64,000 bases of DNA, taken from the NCBI GenBank assembly GCA_030323885.1, contig CM059196.1, forward strand, positions 41,261,798 through 41,325,797, read 5' to 3'. The notes beneath the pieces are model-generated. The model was not told the DNA's origin. It was given only the letters and a program-made list of their open reading frames with translations, and ran no database searches. Both the position numbers and the translations under genes were made by a program. The DNA is from Branchipolynoe longqiensis. Its lineage: Eukaryota > Annelida > Polychaeta > Phyllodocida > Polynoidae. Shown here one piece after another: positions 45,770 to 57,009 of the stretch (the stretch's first letter is position 1; every line of letters starts with the position of its first letter).

Positions 45770-46054
45770 GCCTTTTTGAGGGCAGCTGGACTGTACCACC
45801 TCATATAGTTTACTAAATAGATTCTATCAATTATTAATAAAACTTTTCTTTTCTATGGAAATTTGTTTCCCTTGACCACAAATATATGATTGTGAGGTTT
45901 CTAATTTAATGAGTGTCTATTGGCACATAATTGATTGTCTGCTTTTACATGTAAAAGCAATGGTTTGAACAAAAAACAAACATTTCTCGCCGTGAATATG
46001 GCCTATGCTGCTGAGACGGCGTAAAGCAAACACCAATCAATCAATCAATCAAGC

Positions 46055-46390
46055 TTATTGTGTCCAGCATTCCAGTGTGCATTCCAAAATTATATTACAT
46101 ATTTTCACTTCAAATATCTTCTAAATTAAAATTTTAATTTCAAAGTTAATGCAAACTAGAGTAAAATAGAGTATACCGATCACACGAATATGATAAACTC
46201 AAAATCATCGGAACATGCAACTTTAAAGTTACATCCATTTGATGAATTAGTCGGCTATGTATTTCTGGTGTTCATAACTGAAATGTGCACAGACAATATT
46301 GCAGCGCTGAGGACTACTACTATATATAGTACGATATAGCCGAGCAGCTTCAGCTTAGTATTCTGGGCTCCAGAGACCGGGTATCACAGA
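46055..46390. other. Intron with a partial TIR element
   Basis: 46090-46230 is the right half of the TTAAAGCTGCATAGTCCGAT family, ending atgcaactttaaag (the uninterrupted site). The rest is unassigned. Confidence 0.6.
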
Positions 46391-46394
46391 AGCT

Positions 46395-48365
46395 TTGCAG
46401 CACTTACCCACACATCCTCACTCGCACCCACCCACCCACCCACATCCACACCCTCATCCACACACACTCACACACTCACAATCACACGCACCCAGACCCA
46501 CACCCACATCCACACACTCACAGATACCCACACCCACACCCACATCCACACTCACACACACTCACACGCACCCAGATGCACACCCCCATTCACACCCACA
46601 CACACACTCACACATTCACACTCACACTCACCCACTCACACGCACCCACATCCAAACACTCACCCACACCCACATCCACACACTCACACGTACCCACACC
46701 CACACCCACATCCACACACACACTCACACTCACCCACACCCCCATCCACACTCACACACACAGTCACCCGCACCCACACCCACACCCACACCCATACCCA
46801 CATCCACACACTCACATGTACCCACACCCACATCCACACTCACACACACACTCACATGCACCCACATCCACACTCACACACACACTCACAATCACACACA
46901 CCCACATCCACACACTCACACATACCCACACCCACACCCCCATCCACAATCACACACCCTCACACCCACTCACACGCACCCACATCCACACACACCTACA
47001 CACTCACCCACATCCACATCCACACACTCACACATACCCATCCCACATTCACACACAGTCACACACTCACATGCACCCACAACCACAACCCCATCCACAC
47101 TCACACACGCACATTCACACTCAAAGCCACACGCACCCACACCCTCACTCACACACAAACTCACACCTACATTCACTCACACCCACCCACCCATGACCAC
47201 ACCCCTATCCAAACTCACACACACACTTACACGCACCCACACCAACACCCACACCCACACTCACACACAAACCCACACCCACACTCACTCACAACCACCC
47301 ACAATCACACACTCACCGACACCCACACCCCATCCACACTCACCCACACACACTCACACATACTCACACCCACACACATTCCCACACCCACACCCCAATC
47401 CGCAGCCACACCCACACTCACACACACACTCACACTCACACCCACCCACACACACAAACCGACACCCGCACCCACTTTCACACCCACACACATTCCCACC
47501 CACCCACACCTACATTACCATGCACCCACCAACACCCACACTCAGTCACATCCACCCACACCCACAACCTTATCCACACTCACACACTCACACACACCCA
47601 CACCCACATCCACACAAACACACACTCACACACATTCCCACTCACCCATACGCACCCACCCACACCCACACTGTGACACCCACCCACACCAACACTCACA
47701 TGCACCCACGCACACCCACACTCAGACACACCCACCCACACCCACATCCCCATCCACACTCACAGACACCCACACTCACACACTCACACATACCCACACC
47801 AACCCACACCCACACTCACTCCCACAAACATTCCCACCCACACACACCCATACACACCCACCTACACCCACACTGTCACATCCACCAACCCACATATCCA
47901 CACTTACACCCACATCCACAGACACATACACATACTCACACACACCCTCACTCACACACACCCACAATCACACACCCGTACCACACTCACACACCCGCAC
48001 TCACTCATCCATGCTCACACCAACCCACACTCACACACACACACACATCCACAAACACACACACACAATCCCACACACATACACACATGCACCCTCACAA
48101 CCACACACTCACACCCACACACACATCCACACACCTACAACCACTCACAGTCACATAGACACACACCCACATCCACATCCACATCCACATCCACACTCAA
48201 CCAGACTCACACCTACACACCCAAATACATCCACACCCACCCACACTCACACCCACTCACATCCCCACACTCACAATCCCTCTACACACACAAACACACG
48301 CACACACCCACGAACACCCATCCATACTCACATCCACACACATCTACCCACACACAGCCAGACAC
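46395..48365 (+). repeat. 2-kb CACACTCACACCCA-type satellite
   Basis: Degenerate 6- to 14-bp units of CACAC, CACTCA, CACCCA and CATCCA filling about 1.97 kb on the plus strand, almost without G. The 587- and 516-residue His/Thr/Pro open frames are artefacts of the repeat. Confidence 0.96.
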
Positions 48366-48784
48366 CACTGGCGTCGATGCAGCCGTTACAAAGAGACTAC
48401 GTGTAGTTAGTGGCGAATCTTCGACTCTCTGCTCCACCAGACGAGCCTCACCGGTAAAGGCATTATCTATCGCTCAACATTAAATAGCCGTGCTATATCG
48501 ACACCGCTATATAGTACGTGACTAAATTACACAGGTGATGCATGCCCTTTGTAGATATTTGTTTCCAGATCAAACAGTCTTTATCCTTTTTTCTTTCTTT
48601 TTTTTTGTAATCAAACAACAACAAACTTAGATAATTGACTTGATGGTGAATCCTCACGGATAGTGTCTTCCCATTCGAAAACCTAGATTCTGTATGACGT
48701 CATAGTCCATTTATTTCCCTGAATTAGCTGGGTTTGCTTGGTGGTGCTACGATTGTGTGCTTTTACCTTCATCACCAGTGTGGC
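48366..48784. other. Intron, no recognisable feature
   Basis: Nothing assigned. Confidence 0.45.
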
Positions 48785-49070
48785 TGTGTGGGTCCTAGCA
48801 ACATCTAAGGATATATCATGATGGATTCCGACTTGTGACACTGCACACTCATAGTATCTTTATAGTGCTGCCCCATTGGAAGACTGAGCCGCCTGAACCA
48901 TGGTCTGATATCCTACTCTGTAAAACTATCCTGATATCGGGCAAACCCGTGTTTGCGCTATATTAGTAATCCCAAGAATCAGGCTTGGTAGCGACACTTA
49001 TATTTTGTCTAGGTCATTGGTTTGACTTGGTCAGGGTTTGAACCCCCGACCTCCAGCAAGAAAAGCCAGC
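48785..49070 (-). repeat. SINE-A copy, reverse, diverged
   Basis: gtgggtcctagcaacatcta, ctgccccattggaagactga and the head remnant cagggtttgaacccccgac. At 49083-49142 follows a forward tail fragment (gatgttgccaggatgtaaaa with CAACCAACC). Confidence 0.82.
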
Positions 49071-49189
49071 CGGGGCTCTTAGTAGGCCCGTCCTGATATG
49101 ACCTGAGATGTTGCCAGGATGTAAAACTCCAACAACCAACCAAACTTCTCAGGTGAAATGCCATATACAGTGGTAACCGTGGGTAACCA

Positions 49190-49405
49190 GCCTAAAGCGG
49201 CTAATGGTTAAGACGTTCATCCGTGAATGGTAGAAATGGAGGTTTGAGTCCCGCACTAAGCAGGGTTTACCTGCTTACTAACCCACCCTTGTGATATTGG
49301 TTCCATGACCAGGATTATGTACACACTGAATATTATGTATTGTTGATTCTGCCCTGTGTATGCTTCATTTTCTATCATTTGTTTCCTGTTTACTTGACAA
49401 ATTTG
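49190..49405 (+). repeat. SINE-B copy 3
   Basis: tRNA-like head (ggctaatggttaagacgttc, ggtttgagtcccgcac) followed by the SINE-B body (tgatattggttccatgacca, gattatgtacacactg, ctgccctgtgtatg), as at 10484-10690. Confidence 0.75.
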
Positions 49406-49563
49406 CCCCAAAAACCTTACTGCAACAGAAAATACTCCGAGTAAACACATTGTGTACTGATTCCCGGGAGAGCGGAAGAGCTGACAGCTTCTAGGTCATG
49501 ACTGTATCACTACAGCCATTCCAGTGTTTGTGTTTTAACATATTTCTTTGTGTACTTTTGCAG

Positions 49564-49652
49564 TGCAATATGGGATTTCTGATCAGCATTGAGATTAATT
49601 TATGTACCAAGATGAGAACAGACTCCAGTGACCGGCGAGTGGAAGTGCTAAG
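49564..49652 (+). CDS. Receptor exon G: TM5 and ICL3
   Basis: The acceptor tgtacttttgcag precedes CNMGFLISIEINLCTKMR and TDSSDRRVEVL, then AG at the phase-2 donor gtaggc. N-M-G-F-L-I-x-I-x-I matches the second half of class B TM5 (N.xFF..NI.RILxTKLR). TKMR followed by a polar stretch is ICL3, where the family contacts G proteins. Confidence 0.85.
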
Positions 49653-50130
49653 GTAGGCAGCGTCTTCACTAATTAACTGCTGACGTCACGTTGTCTGTCG
49701 TCTGCTCTGGTGAAATGACCAATTGTCGTCTAGTGTGATGGAACTCTGTCAGCTTTGAACAAATTTCATCTGCTCAGGGCGGTTATTGTTACGGGTTATC
49801 AACATGGGGTCTTACTTGACTAAGCAGCAGGTAGCTTGATCAAGTTTACTAAATGTCTGAGTTACCAACATGGTGTCTTATTTAACTAAGCATCAACTGG
49901 TTTGATCAAGTTTGACTAAATGTCTGATCTGCCCAAATACCATTCAGTTTGAAAAAATATCATACGGCATCAAACATGTCATTAAAATAGTTCAGTATTT
50001 AAGTATTATTATTATTATTTGTCTGTGTAAGAGAATTTCAACAATAATGCCTGTAGGTAGAATATCTTATATAAATACTCATTATTAACACATTTAATCA
50101 TGAATGAAAATAGAGATATAACCAAACTAG
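49653..50130. other. Intron after exon G
   Basis: Contains a short direct duplication of atggtgtcttatttaactaa-type sequence at 49800-49935 (ttgatcaagtttactaaatg twice). Otherwise nothing recognised. Confidence 0.5.
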
Positions 50131-50134
50131 ATAA

Positions 50135-50620
50135 CCATCGCTTATACACAATCTTATACTCATGAGGGAAGCTCCCCAAAATGTATTGAATGTCAGTGCC
50201 TACTGAGACTGAAAGGCAGTTGATTAAATGGTCTTGGTTGTATGGCCCTACACCAACAATTGTACATTGCAAGCAGCACGCGTGAGCTTTCTACCACTAT
50301 AAAACAAAGTCTTGTTGGGAACATCAGTGCTGCATCACCTCATATAACCTATTTAAAATAATAAATATCTTTTAAATGATGCCACTCAATTTTACTTCAG
50401 GTTTTATTTTCCTTTAGCTTTCCTTTGCCACAAGTTTCATGAGTGTGTGATTTTACCTTCATCATTAATGTGCTTTGACACATAATTGATTATAACTTTA
50501 TCCATTTTGTGTAAAAGCGATGGTTAAATAATACAACACAATAAAAGTTGTACTCTTCTCACTGTGAATACATGCTGATGATACATTGCAAAGCAACTAC
50601 CAATCAATCAATCAATGAGA
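50135..50620 (+). mobile_element. 5'-truncated copy of the same I-group LINE
   Basis: From gagggaagctccccaaaatg onward this matches 45610-46054 of the large LINE: the zinc-knuckle end, tggccctacaccaacaattg, then the 3' UTR and ccaatcaatcaatcaatg tail. Heavily diverged, only about 490 bp, so an older insertion. Confidence 0.87.
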
Positions 50621-51425
50621 ACTTACCGTTGTTTCTTACATAAACTTGATTGTTTAACTGTTAGATAAGATGGTGTCTTCTTATAATATAAACCTGTTCT
50701 AATTAGGACACCTATCGTTTTCTCGCATTATCCAATTGACAATTACCAAATACTCACCACCCACTCCCATCCCCACTCCACCCAAACACCTGCCACCCCT
50801 TCTTGTAAAACACAAATGCACACCTCTCAGCCACTTCAACCCCAGTAATTATTATATGATGTACACTTCATGCCTTCGCATTGACACCTACTTGCAAATT
50901 GGTATGTCCAACACTGAATAAACACTGGCGTCTCTATGTGCTCCTTTTAGTACATACATCATTTATTATCATGCGCAAACTCTGCTCATTTAACTCACGA
51001 AATCATTTTTTATTATCAGTATTTTAATATTAAAAGTATATGACAATATCATGTAAACAATATTAATATAATACAAAAAGTAAAAACAACTATCTATTGA
51101 ACTGTGACAACAACATTTTCAACGTTGTTGAAGTGTTGTAATCTAAATACATTTACTTACTGCAATATTGTTATTATTATACTTTAAAATAAAAAATATA
51201 TAAAAACACTTCGTTTAAGTAACTGTTCAACTCACAGCCGGAAGACCAGTAGTTCTACGGCGATGATAGGACACGATCTTTTCATATGAAGAAAATAATA
51301 ATTCATTTGCAAACAAAATCAAAAGTAGTGCACACACGAACAACACACAGAGAGGAACTGAATTGAGAATCTTGCCTCACATACATGACCGCGTGACCTC
51401 CCGAGCGTCTGTTGTGTTTCCGCAG
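50621..51425. other. Intron before exon H
   Basis: AT-rich. 51235-51262 carries a reversed copy of the accagtgctatggcactg-type motif (gccggaagaccagtag). The acceptor of exon H is at the right end. Confidence 0.5.
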
Positions 51426-51549
51426 ACATGCGCTGAGAGCCACCCTTACCCTGGTACCCATGTTTGGGCTGCAATTCTTCTTCTTGGCCTACCGTCCAGA
51501 ACAATGGCCGCCTTATGAGATTATCAGCGCCCTCTTCATCAGCACGCAG
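51426..51549 (+). CDS. Receptor exon H: TM6, ECL3, start of TM7
   Basis: The acceptor gttgtgtttccgcag is followed by A completing Arg (AG|A). The exon then reads HALRATLTLVPMFGLQFFF, LAYRPEQWPPYE and IISALFISTQ, ending at phase 0 before gtgagc. K/R-A-T-L-x-L-V-P-x-F-G is the class B TM6 signature, with Thr 6.42, Pro 6.47 and Gly 6.50. The RPE and final Gln (7.49) are as in calcitonin/DH31-type receptors. Confidence 0.93.
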
Positions 51550-51665
51550 GTGAGCATTGCATCCTCTCACTACCAAATATCTACTCTTTGTTTTTAAATT
51601 CATTTTTACAACTTTGTTGGTTGTTATTGGGTTATATTCACATAACATCCCTGTAGCGCTTTATA

Positions 51666-52160
51666 CAGTACAACCCCGTTAAACCAAGCTCGGTTAAACC
51701 AAACGATCGGTTAATCCAAACTTTTTTCGGCGGCCCGGCAAAATACTACCATTTATCATATAAAAAAAGCTGGTTAAACTAAAGTCGGTTAATCGAAAGT
51801 ATCGGTTAATCCAAACAAAATTGTCGGTCCCAGGCCACTTCCAGTAGAGTTAAACCAAACTTTCATGTGGTGTTAAGGTCATCTGATCTTTTTTTATATG
51901 ATAAATGGTGGTATTTTGCGAGGTCGCCGAAAAAGGTTTGGATTAACCGATCGGTTGATTTAACCGAGGTTGGTTTAATGGGGTTAAACTATATATACAT
52001 AAAAAACAATAATCATAGTGTCCACATACATTGTACATTCATAATGCACCCCAGTTTTTGCCAAAGCCAAGTCAAAGTCAAAGCTTGGTTAAACCAATGA
52101 TCGGTTAATCCAAACAAATTTCTAGGGTTACTTCAAGTTTGGTTTAACGGGGTTGTACTG
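51666..52160. repeat. Pogo-like TIR element, family CAGTACAACCCCGTTAAACC
   Basis: It starts CAGTACAACCCCGTTAAACC after TA and ends ggtttaacggggttgtactg. Internal blocks of GGTTAATCCAAAC and their complements (gtttggattaaccgatcgg) make it a mosaic palindrome. No transposase frame. Confidence 0.9.
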
Positions 52161-52940
52161 CATATGTTCCTGAAATAAAATCTAATATTAAAATCAAGCT
52201 TTTAACAAATAGAAATACCACACCCAGTTAATGAGAAATAACCTGTAATGTGAGGAACAAACCCTATATTTGACAATTTGTAAGCTGGTATTCTAATGTG
52301 GCGAACTATACCCGCAGACACATGGGTTGTTGTCTTAGCAACCTACCTAACTACAGCCAACGGATATGGGTGTGGCTGCAGGTTCAGATATGTGGGTAGG
52401 AAGTGATCTCAGTGTGCCTATATTAGCCCATGTTTGTCATCTGCCTACACTGTGGACCATGGCAATCCTCACGGATCAGTGACCAAATACAGTCAATGAC
52501 CATTTTCACATATATATATTTATTTCTTTTGAGATATTTGTTGGAAATGTATTCTGAAAGAAATTATTGGAGCATAATATCACCGTTCCATGTTAATTTA
52601 TTAAAGCCTGTATGTCCTTAGTTGAAGCATCATAATATGCTATTGCAGAAAATAGAAACTCCTCTCTTTATTTTAATGACAATTCAATTGAATTATTTTG
52701 AAATATTTAGCGAGAGGAAATAATTTCCCCTCATGGGGTAAGACCATTTCTAATAATCTATTTTCTTAGATCCCAAATTCAATAATTAAGAAGGTCTTGA
52801 ACATGACACAGTAATCCTCTTTAATTCTACATGAAAACTGACTTGGTTTGTCAATACTTGTTGAGAAAATCACAACAGCTCACAACAGCTTGAGAACATG
52901 GTGGTGCACTTTATATTCCCAGAGCCAACATGTTTGATAT
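52161..52940. other. Intron, no recognisable feature
   Basis: AT-rich, nothing assigned. Confidence 0.45.
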
Positions 52941-52941
52941 A

Positions 52942-53212
52942 CAGTATAACCCCGTTAAACCAAACCTCAAGGGACCCTAGAAATCTGTTTGGATTAACCG
53001 ATCATTGGTTTAACCGAGCTTTGGCTTCGACTTTGACTTGGCTTTGTCAAAAACGTGGGTGCATTATGAATACAATATGCAATGTATTTGGATACATTGA
53101 TTATTGTTTTTTTTTATGTATATACAGTCTAACCCAGTTAAACCAAGCTGAGTTAAACCAAACGATTGGTTAATCCAAACTTTTTTCGGCGACCCGGCAA
53201 AATACTACCATG
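52942..53212. repeat. Pogo-like TIR element fragments
   Basis: CAGTATAACCCCGTTAAACC at 52942, then gtttggattaaccgatcatt and a second start cagtctaacccagttaaacc at about 53125 running to acccggcaaaatactacca. Apparently one truncated element followed by the start of another. Confidence 0.8.
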
Positions 53213-54264
53213 AATGCCAGGTAGGCGGAGCTACTTCGCTGCCCCCCCCCACCAGCACTAACAGCTAATGAGCGCCCACCACTCATTTAAACCAAGGTAT
53301 CACCTTGATCATTTTATATATACATATATGCATATCTGTATATGTGTGATGTATAAAGCATTATATAAGTATAAATGCAAAGGGAACATGTATTCCTCTT
53401 TGGCGCATTGGTGGAGTGCCCCCTCCTCAACTGTCGGGGTAATTGATGGATGGGCCCCACTCACGCCACTCACACTGGAGGAATTTATACACATATATAG
53501 ACATAAATGATTTGAAGATAACTATTAGGACTGTATGCATACGTGTTATATACATACATTATATTAATATTATTAACGGAGTGACAGTAGCATCTCATCC
53601 ACCAAACGCTACCATCACCATCACCGCTGATGGCAGCGGCCTCGTCAACTTGGGTTTGTGCGCATTGAGGCAAACCCACCATGAGCAGCTGCCGAGCTGG
53701 TGCTAGCACCACTATTACTCTTACTCCCGGTGGAAAGGTTGGCGATAAGAAATAAACGGTAGGCTACAACTGTTGGCCAGTCAGAGCTAACATTCTCAAC
53801 CAAATAATTGTGTCTGTGATATGTGCCACGGAGTGTCAAATAATACAAGCTGTTACAATCAATCCTCAGATGAGTAGGATCAGTAAAGCTACACTAACTA
53901 GCTCTATATTAGTTAGTAAATACTTTCTACGCATACTTCTTCCGGTATTATCCAAAGACAATAATAAAAAAATGGTGAGGTGTCACCCAAAAGTGACTTC
54001 TACAACACATAGCCCCCGTTCTCAGTATCTCTGATATGGATGATATTGGGTAACACCTGTGTATCATCATGGTCAGTGGGAGAAGCGTTCGGGTAATGCT
54101 GGAAGATAACAAGCTAATGGACATAGCCTTCAGACATTCAGACAGGATGTGTATCGTGTTTCCATGGTGCCAGTGCTACAGCAGCGTCAACAATATTTCC
54201 AACGGACTATCTTTCCTTTCCCACTTGATATTTCGGTATGATTCGACTTGAAATTATCCTATAT
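53213..54264. other. Intron, GC-rich repeat relic
   Basis: 53213-53300 shares cttcgctgcccc and aatgagcgcc...ctcatttaaac with 27540-27605 and 28905-28970. Remaining sequence unassigned. Confidence 0.45.
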
Positions 54265-56715
54265 ATAAAATATATTAATAACCATGTATTGTTTCACATA
54301 AGAACTTGTATATTGTGTTTCCATGGTAACAGTGTTACTGCATTGTGATCAATATAATTATTCACTGGAGTTTGCTTCCTTTCCTAGTTAATAGCATCAT
54401 CATGCTGTCGGTCGCGATGCGACAAAGACTGCTTTCATTACTTGACTGCGCTCTCCATTTAGCGACATTTCATGAAAGCTGCCTGCAAAAGTGCTGAAGT
54501 GCTGCTGGCTTTTGCAAGTTACCAGCGGCACTCTCTCGGGGAGCAAATAGAGGTTTCACACCGGCAAGAACATGTCAAGACAGGCGCAAAACTATTTGTC
54601 CCTGCAGTGGCTGGTCGGGAGATGTTGGGAGTTCCATACATCAACCACCCTAAATGCTGCCACAGTGACATGGTTTTCTGTTTAGGGTTTGCTCCCTTAG
54701 CCTTCGGTTCTGTCAAGGACCTGTACCACAAGGCAGTGGTTAATAGCATACGTGGGTGTAATTAGACTTGAAATTATTAATAAAATAGCCATGTATTATT
54801 TCACATAAATGCATTAATGTAAACGCGTATAATTTAATGGGATAAGCCATTGACGATGCTAATATATTGCAATACATGCCTATCTCCATGGGCCAATGCA
54901 CAAATGCCTGTCATTGCCCAGCAATATGACAATAATGTTTGTGTGTATATATATATCCAATCAAGCAATGACAGAATAATCTGCTGTTCAGCGAAGAAAA
55001 CAAGCCGCGATATGACTTATTCATTATGGACAGGGTAAATAAGCCATCACAAAGAAAAAAACATGCATCTCACAGAAGTGACCTTCATCTGTGTTAACAA
55101 ACCCATCCATGACCTTAGTATCAATATCGCATATAAAATAATACATCCATAACGTATTATATGCCTGCATTATTTCACATACAATTAATAAAACATGCAT
55201 TATTGTACATAAATATAATAATAAAATCATTTATGAATTAATTTAAATATGCTGATAAAAATGTGCATTATTTGCCATGAAGATATTAATTGACCAGTAT
55301 ATGAGTTCATATATTTATATTGATTAAACGTGTGTTATTTGACATAAAGATATTATTAATAAATCGATATATGTGTAAAAATATATGGATTTTCAGTTCA
55401 GAATTATATTTTGGCAGAGAGCATTATTATTCTTGGGTGACGGAGTGGGGACCAAGGTTATGTAATAGAAAAGCAATGGGTGCCCCACTCGCTGTGTGAC
55501 ATATTAGGCTATGTGAAATATATGTTAATACATAGTGCCCGAGATTGTGACTGGATGTTCCTATATAAGTGACAGTTAACGTTTGGTGAAATGTTCCCTC
55601 TATACACCAGTAAGGGTGCCAGTGGAGGAGAAGGACATTTATAATATATATGTTTATTGTAACTGTCTACAACTACCTGTTACCACAGGGCCGATGGGCA
55701 AGCACACCCTGCTACTCTGCATACATTATGGACACCACATACAGCTGGGGTTGAGTGACAGCTGCCCAATATTAGGGTGTCGCCCCCCAGGCTGTGGAAG
55801 GTGTCTGATTGGCTGGCTGTGGGAGGCCCAGTCACCTGCACCCCTTTGCCACACCTGACCACACAAGCCTCATTCTGATATTGATTATTCTAGACACTCT
55901 GATCGATATGATGCTACAGGCACTACTAACACACTTCTGGATGGACTCTTGAAGTGAACACACTCTTCTCTTGGCCAGCGACCTAGACACTCTGTCTGAG
56001 GCTCCACCTTTCATATACAAACTGAGCTGTGTGCACCAACCATGAGACGCCGGTTCAATGGGCTGTAGGCACTGATTTGTATATATACTAAAGAGAGTAA
56101 TGAGGCTCTGTGTGGACAGAAGGAAGGAGTCAGGGTGATAGGTCACTGGTAGGTGAACAGGAGTTGATGCCAATAAAGCACAACTTCTTTACTGTCAATC
56201 TTGCACGACTTGTCTTCCCTTTCTTGCTTATGAGTTTGTTACAGAGGGCCATCAGGTATGAACTGACAGACAGTTGTCAGAATGCACCTGGGAAGAGTAA
56301 GTGGTATTTCTGGGGCTCAGACGGCCAGGCATTCCAAAAATATGACATATGTGTTCATATAAATATGTTGATGAAAACTGCACTAGTTAATAAAGATATT
56401 CATAAAACTACATGCAACTGCCAGTTCTATAAATATATTTATAAAACCGTGTATTACTTGACACAAAGATATTAATAAAACCATATATATGAATTGATAT
56501 GAATATAATTATATGTAATATGAGTGCATATAAATATATTTATAAACATGTATTACTTGACATAAAGATATTAATCAAATCATATATGGGTTCATATAAA
56601 TTTAATATAAAAAACTATTCACATTTTTATCAAATATATTAATATAACGACATATGAGTTCATATAGATATATTTATAATGACGTGTATAATTTGACAAA
56701 ATACTAATATATTGT
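54265..56715. repeat. Dispersed ATTAATAAAACCATGTATTA units
   Basis: A unit of roughly 40 bp (tattaataaaaccatgtatt, then acttgacataaagatat) appears near 54270, 54770 and 54800, as a loose array at 55130-55400 and again at 56340-56710. Between them is sequence without recognisable features, including open frames at 54472-54765 and 55583-55858 that match nothing I know. Confidence 0.55.
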
Positions 56716-57005
56716 GCTGGGTGCCATTCTAGTACCACTGCCTTGAAGGAGGAAGCAGGGAAGGTTTTGACACTTACATTAGTGGTGCTGGTCCAGTGAG
56801 ACTGCCTTCCTGTGAGCCGTGCAATCCCTTAAAGACCCAGGCTAGAAACGGCCAGCCAGGCCTTTATATCCTGCCTGGGTGGATGGGTAAATCCAGCCCC
56901 AAACAGCCCACAGCTAGCTGCCCTGTCTGAGGGACTCACTAGTGGAGGCAGCTCAGACCTGAGTAGCTCTGAGAGGGTTCTTGTGTATACAACAGCGCCG
57001 CTCTG
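56716..57005. other. Intron, no recognisable feature
   Basis: GC-balanced block before the minisatellite (ggccagccaggcctttatat). Nothing assigned. Confidence 0.45.
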
Positions 57006-57009
57006 CTTG

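Larger units (their letters stand above)
40900..46054 (+). mobile_element. I-group non-LTR retrotransposon, nearly complete, inactive
   Basis: In order: gag-like ORF1 with zinc knuckles (40967-42004), apurinic-type endonuclease (42190-43180), reverse transcriptase (43400-44700), RNase H (44990-45420), C-terminal zinc-knuckle-like segment and 3' UTR ending in a CAATCAATCAAT tail. Having RNase H after RT and three CCHC knuckles in gag fits the I group (I/Nimb/LOA-like). Frameshifts and stops break both ORFs. It lies in the receptor's ECL2-TM5 intron in sense orientation. Confidence 0.92.

Noticed and set aside
46395..48406. His/Thr/Pro open frames of 587 and 516 codons
   Set aside because: Translation of the CACACTCACACCCA repeat in overlapping frames; no gene structure.
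54472..54765. 97-codon open frame as a small gene
   Set aside because: No recognisable domain, no splice or promoter context and an overlapping antisense frame; not supportable from sequence alone.
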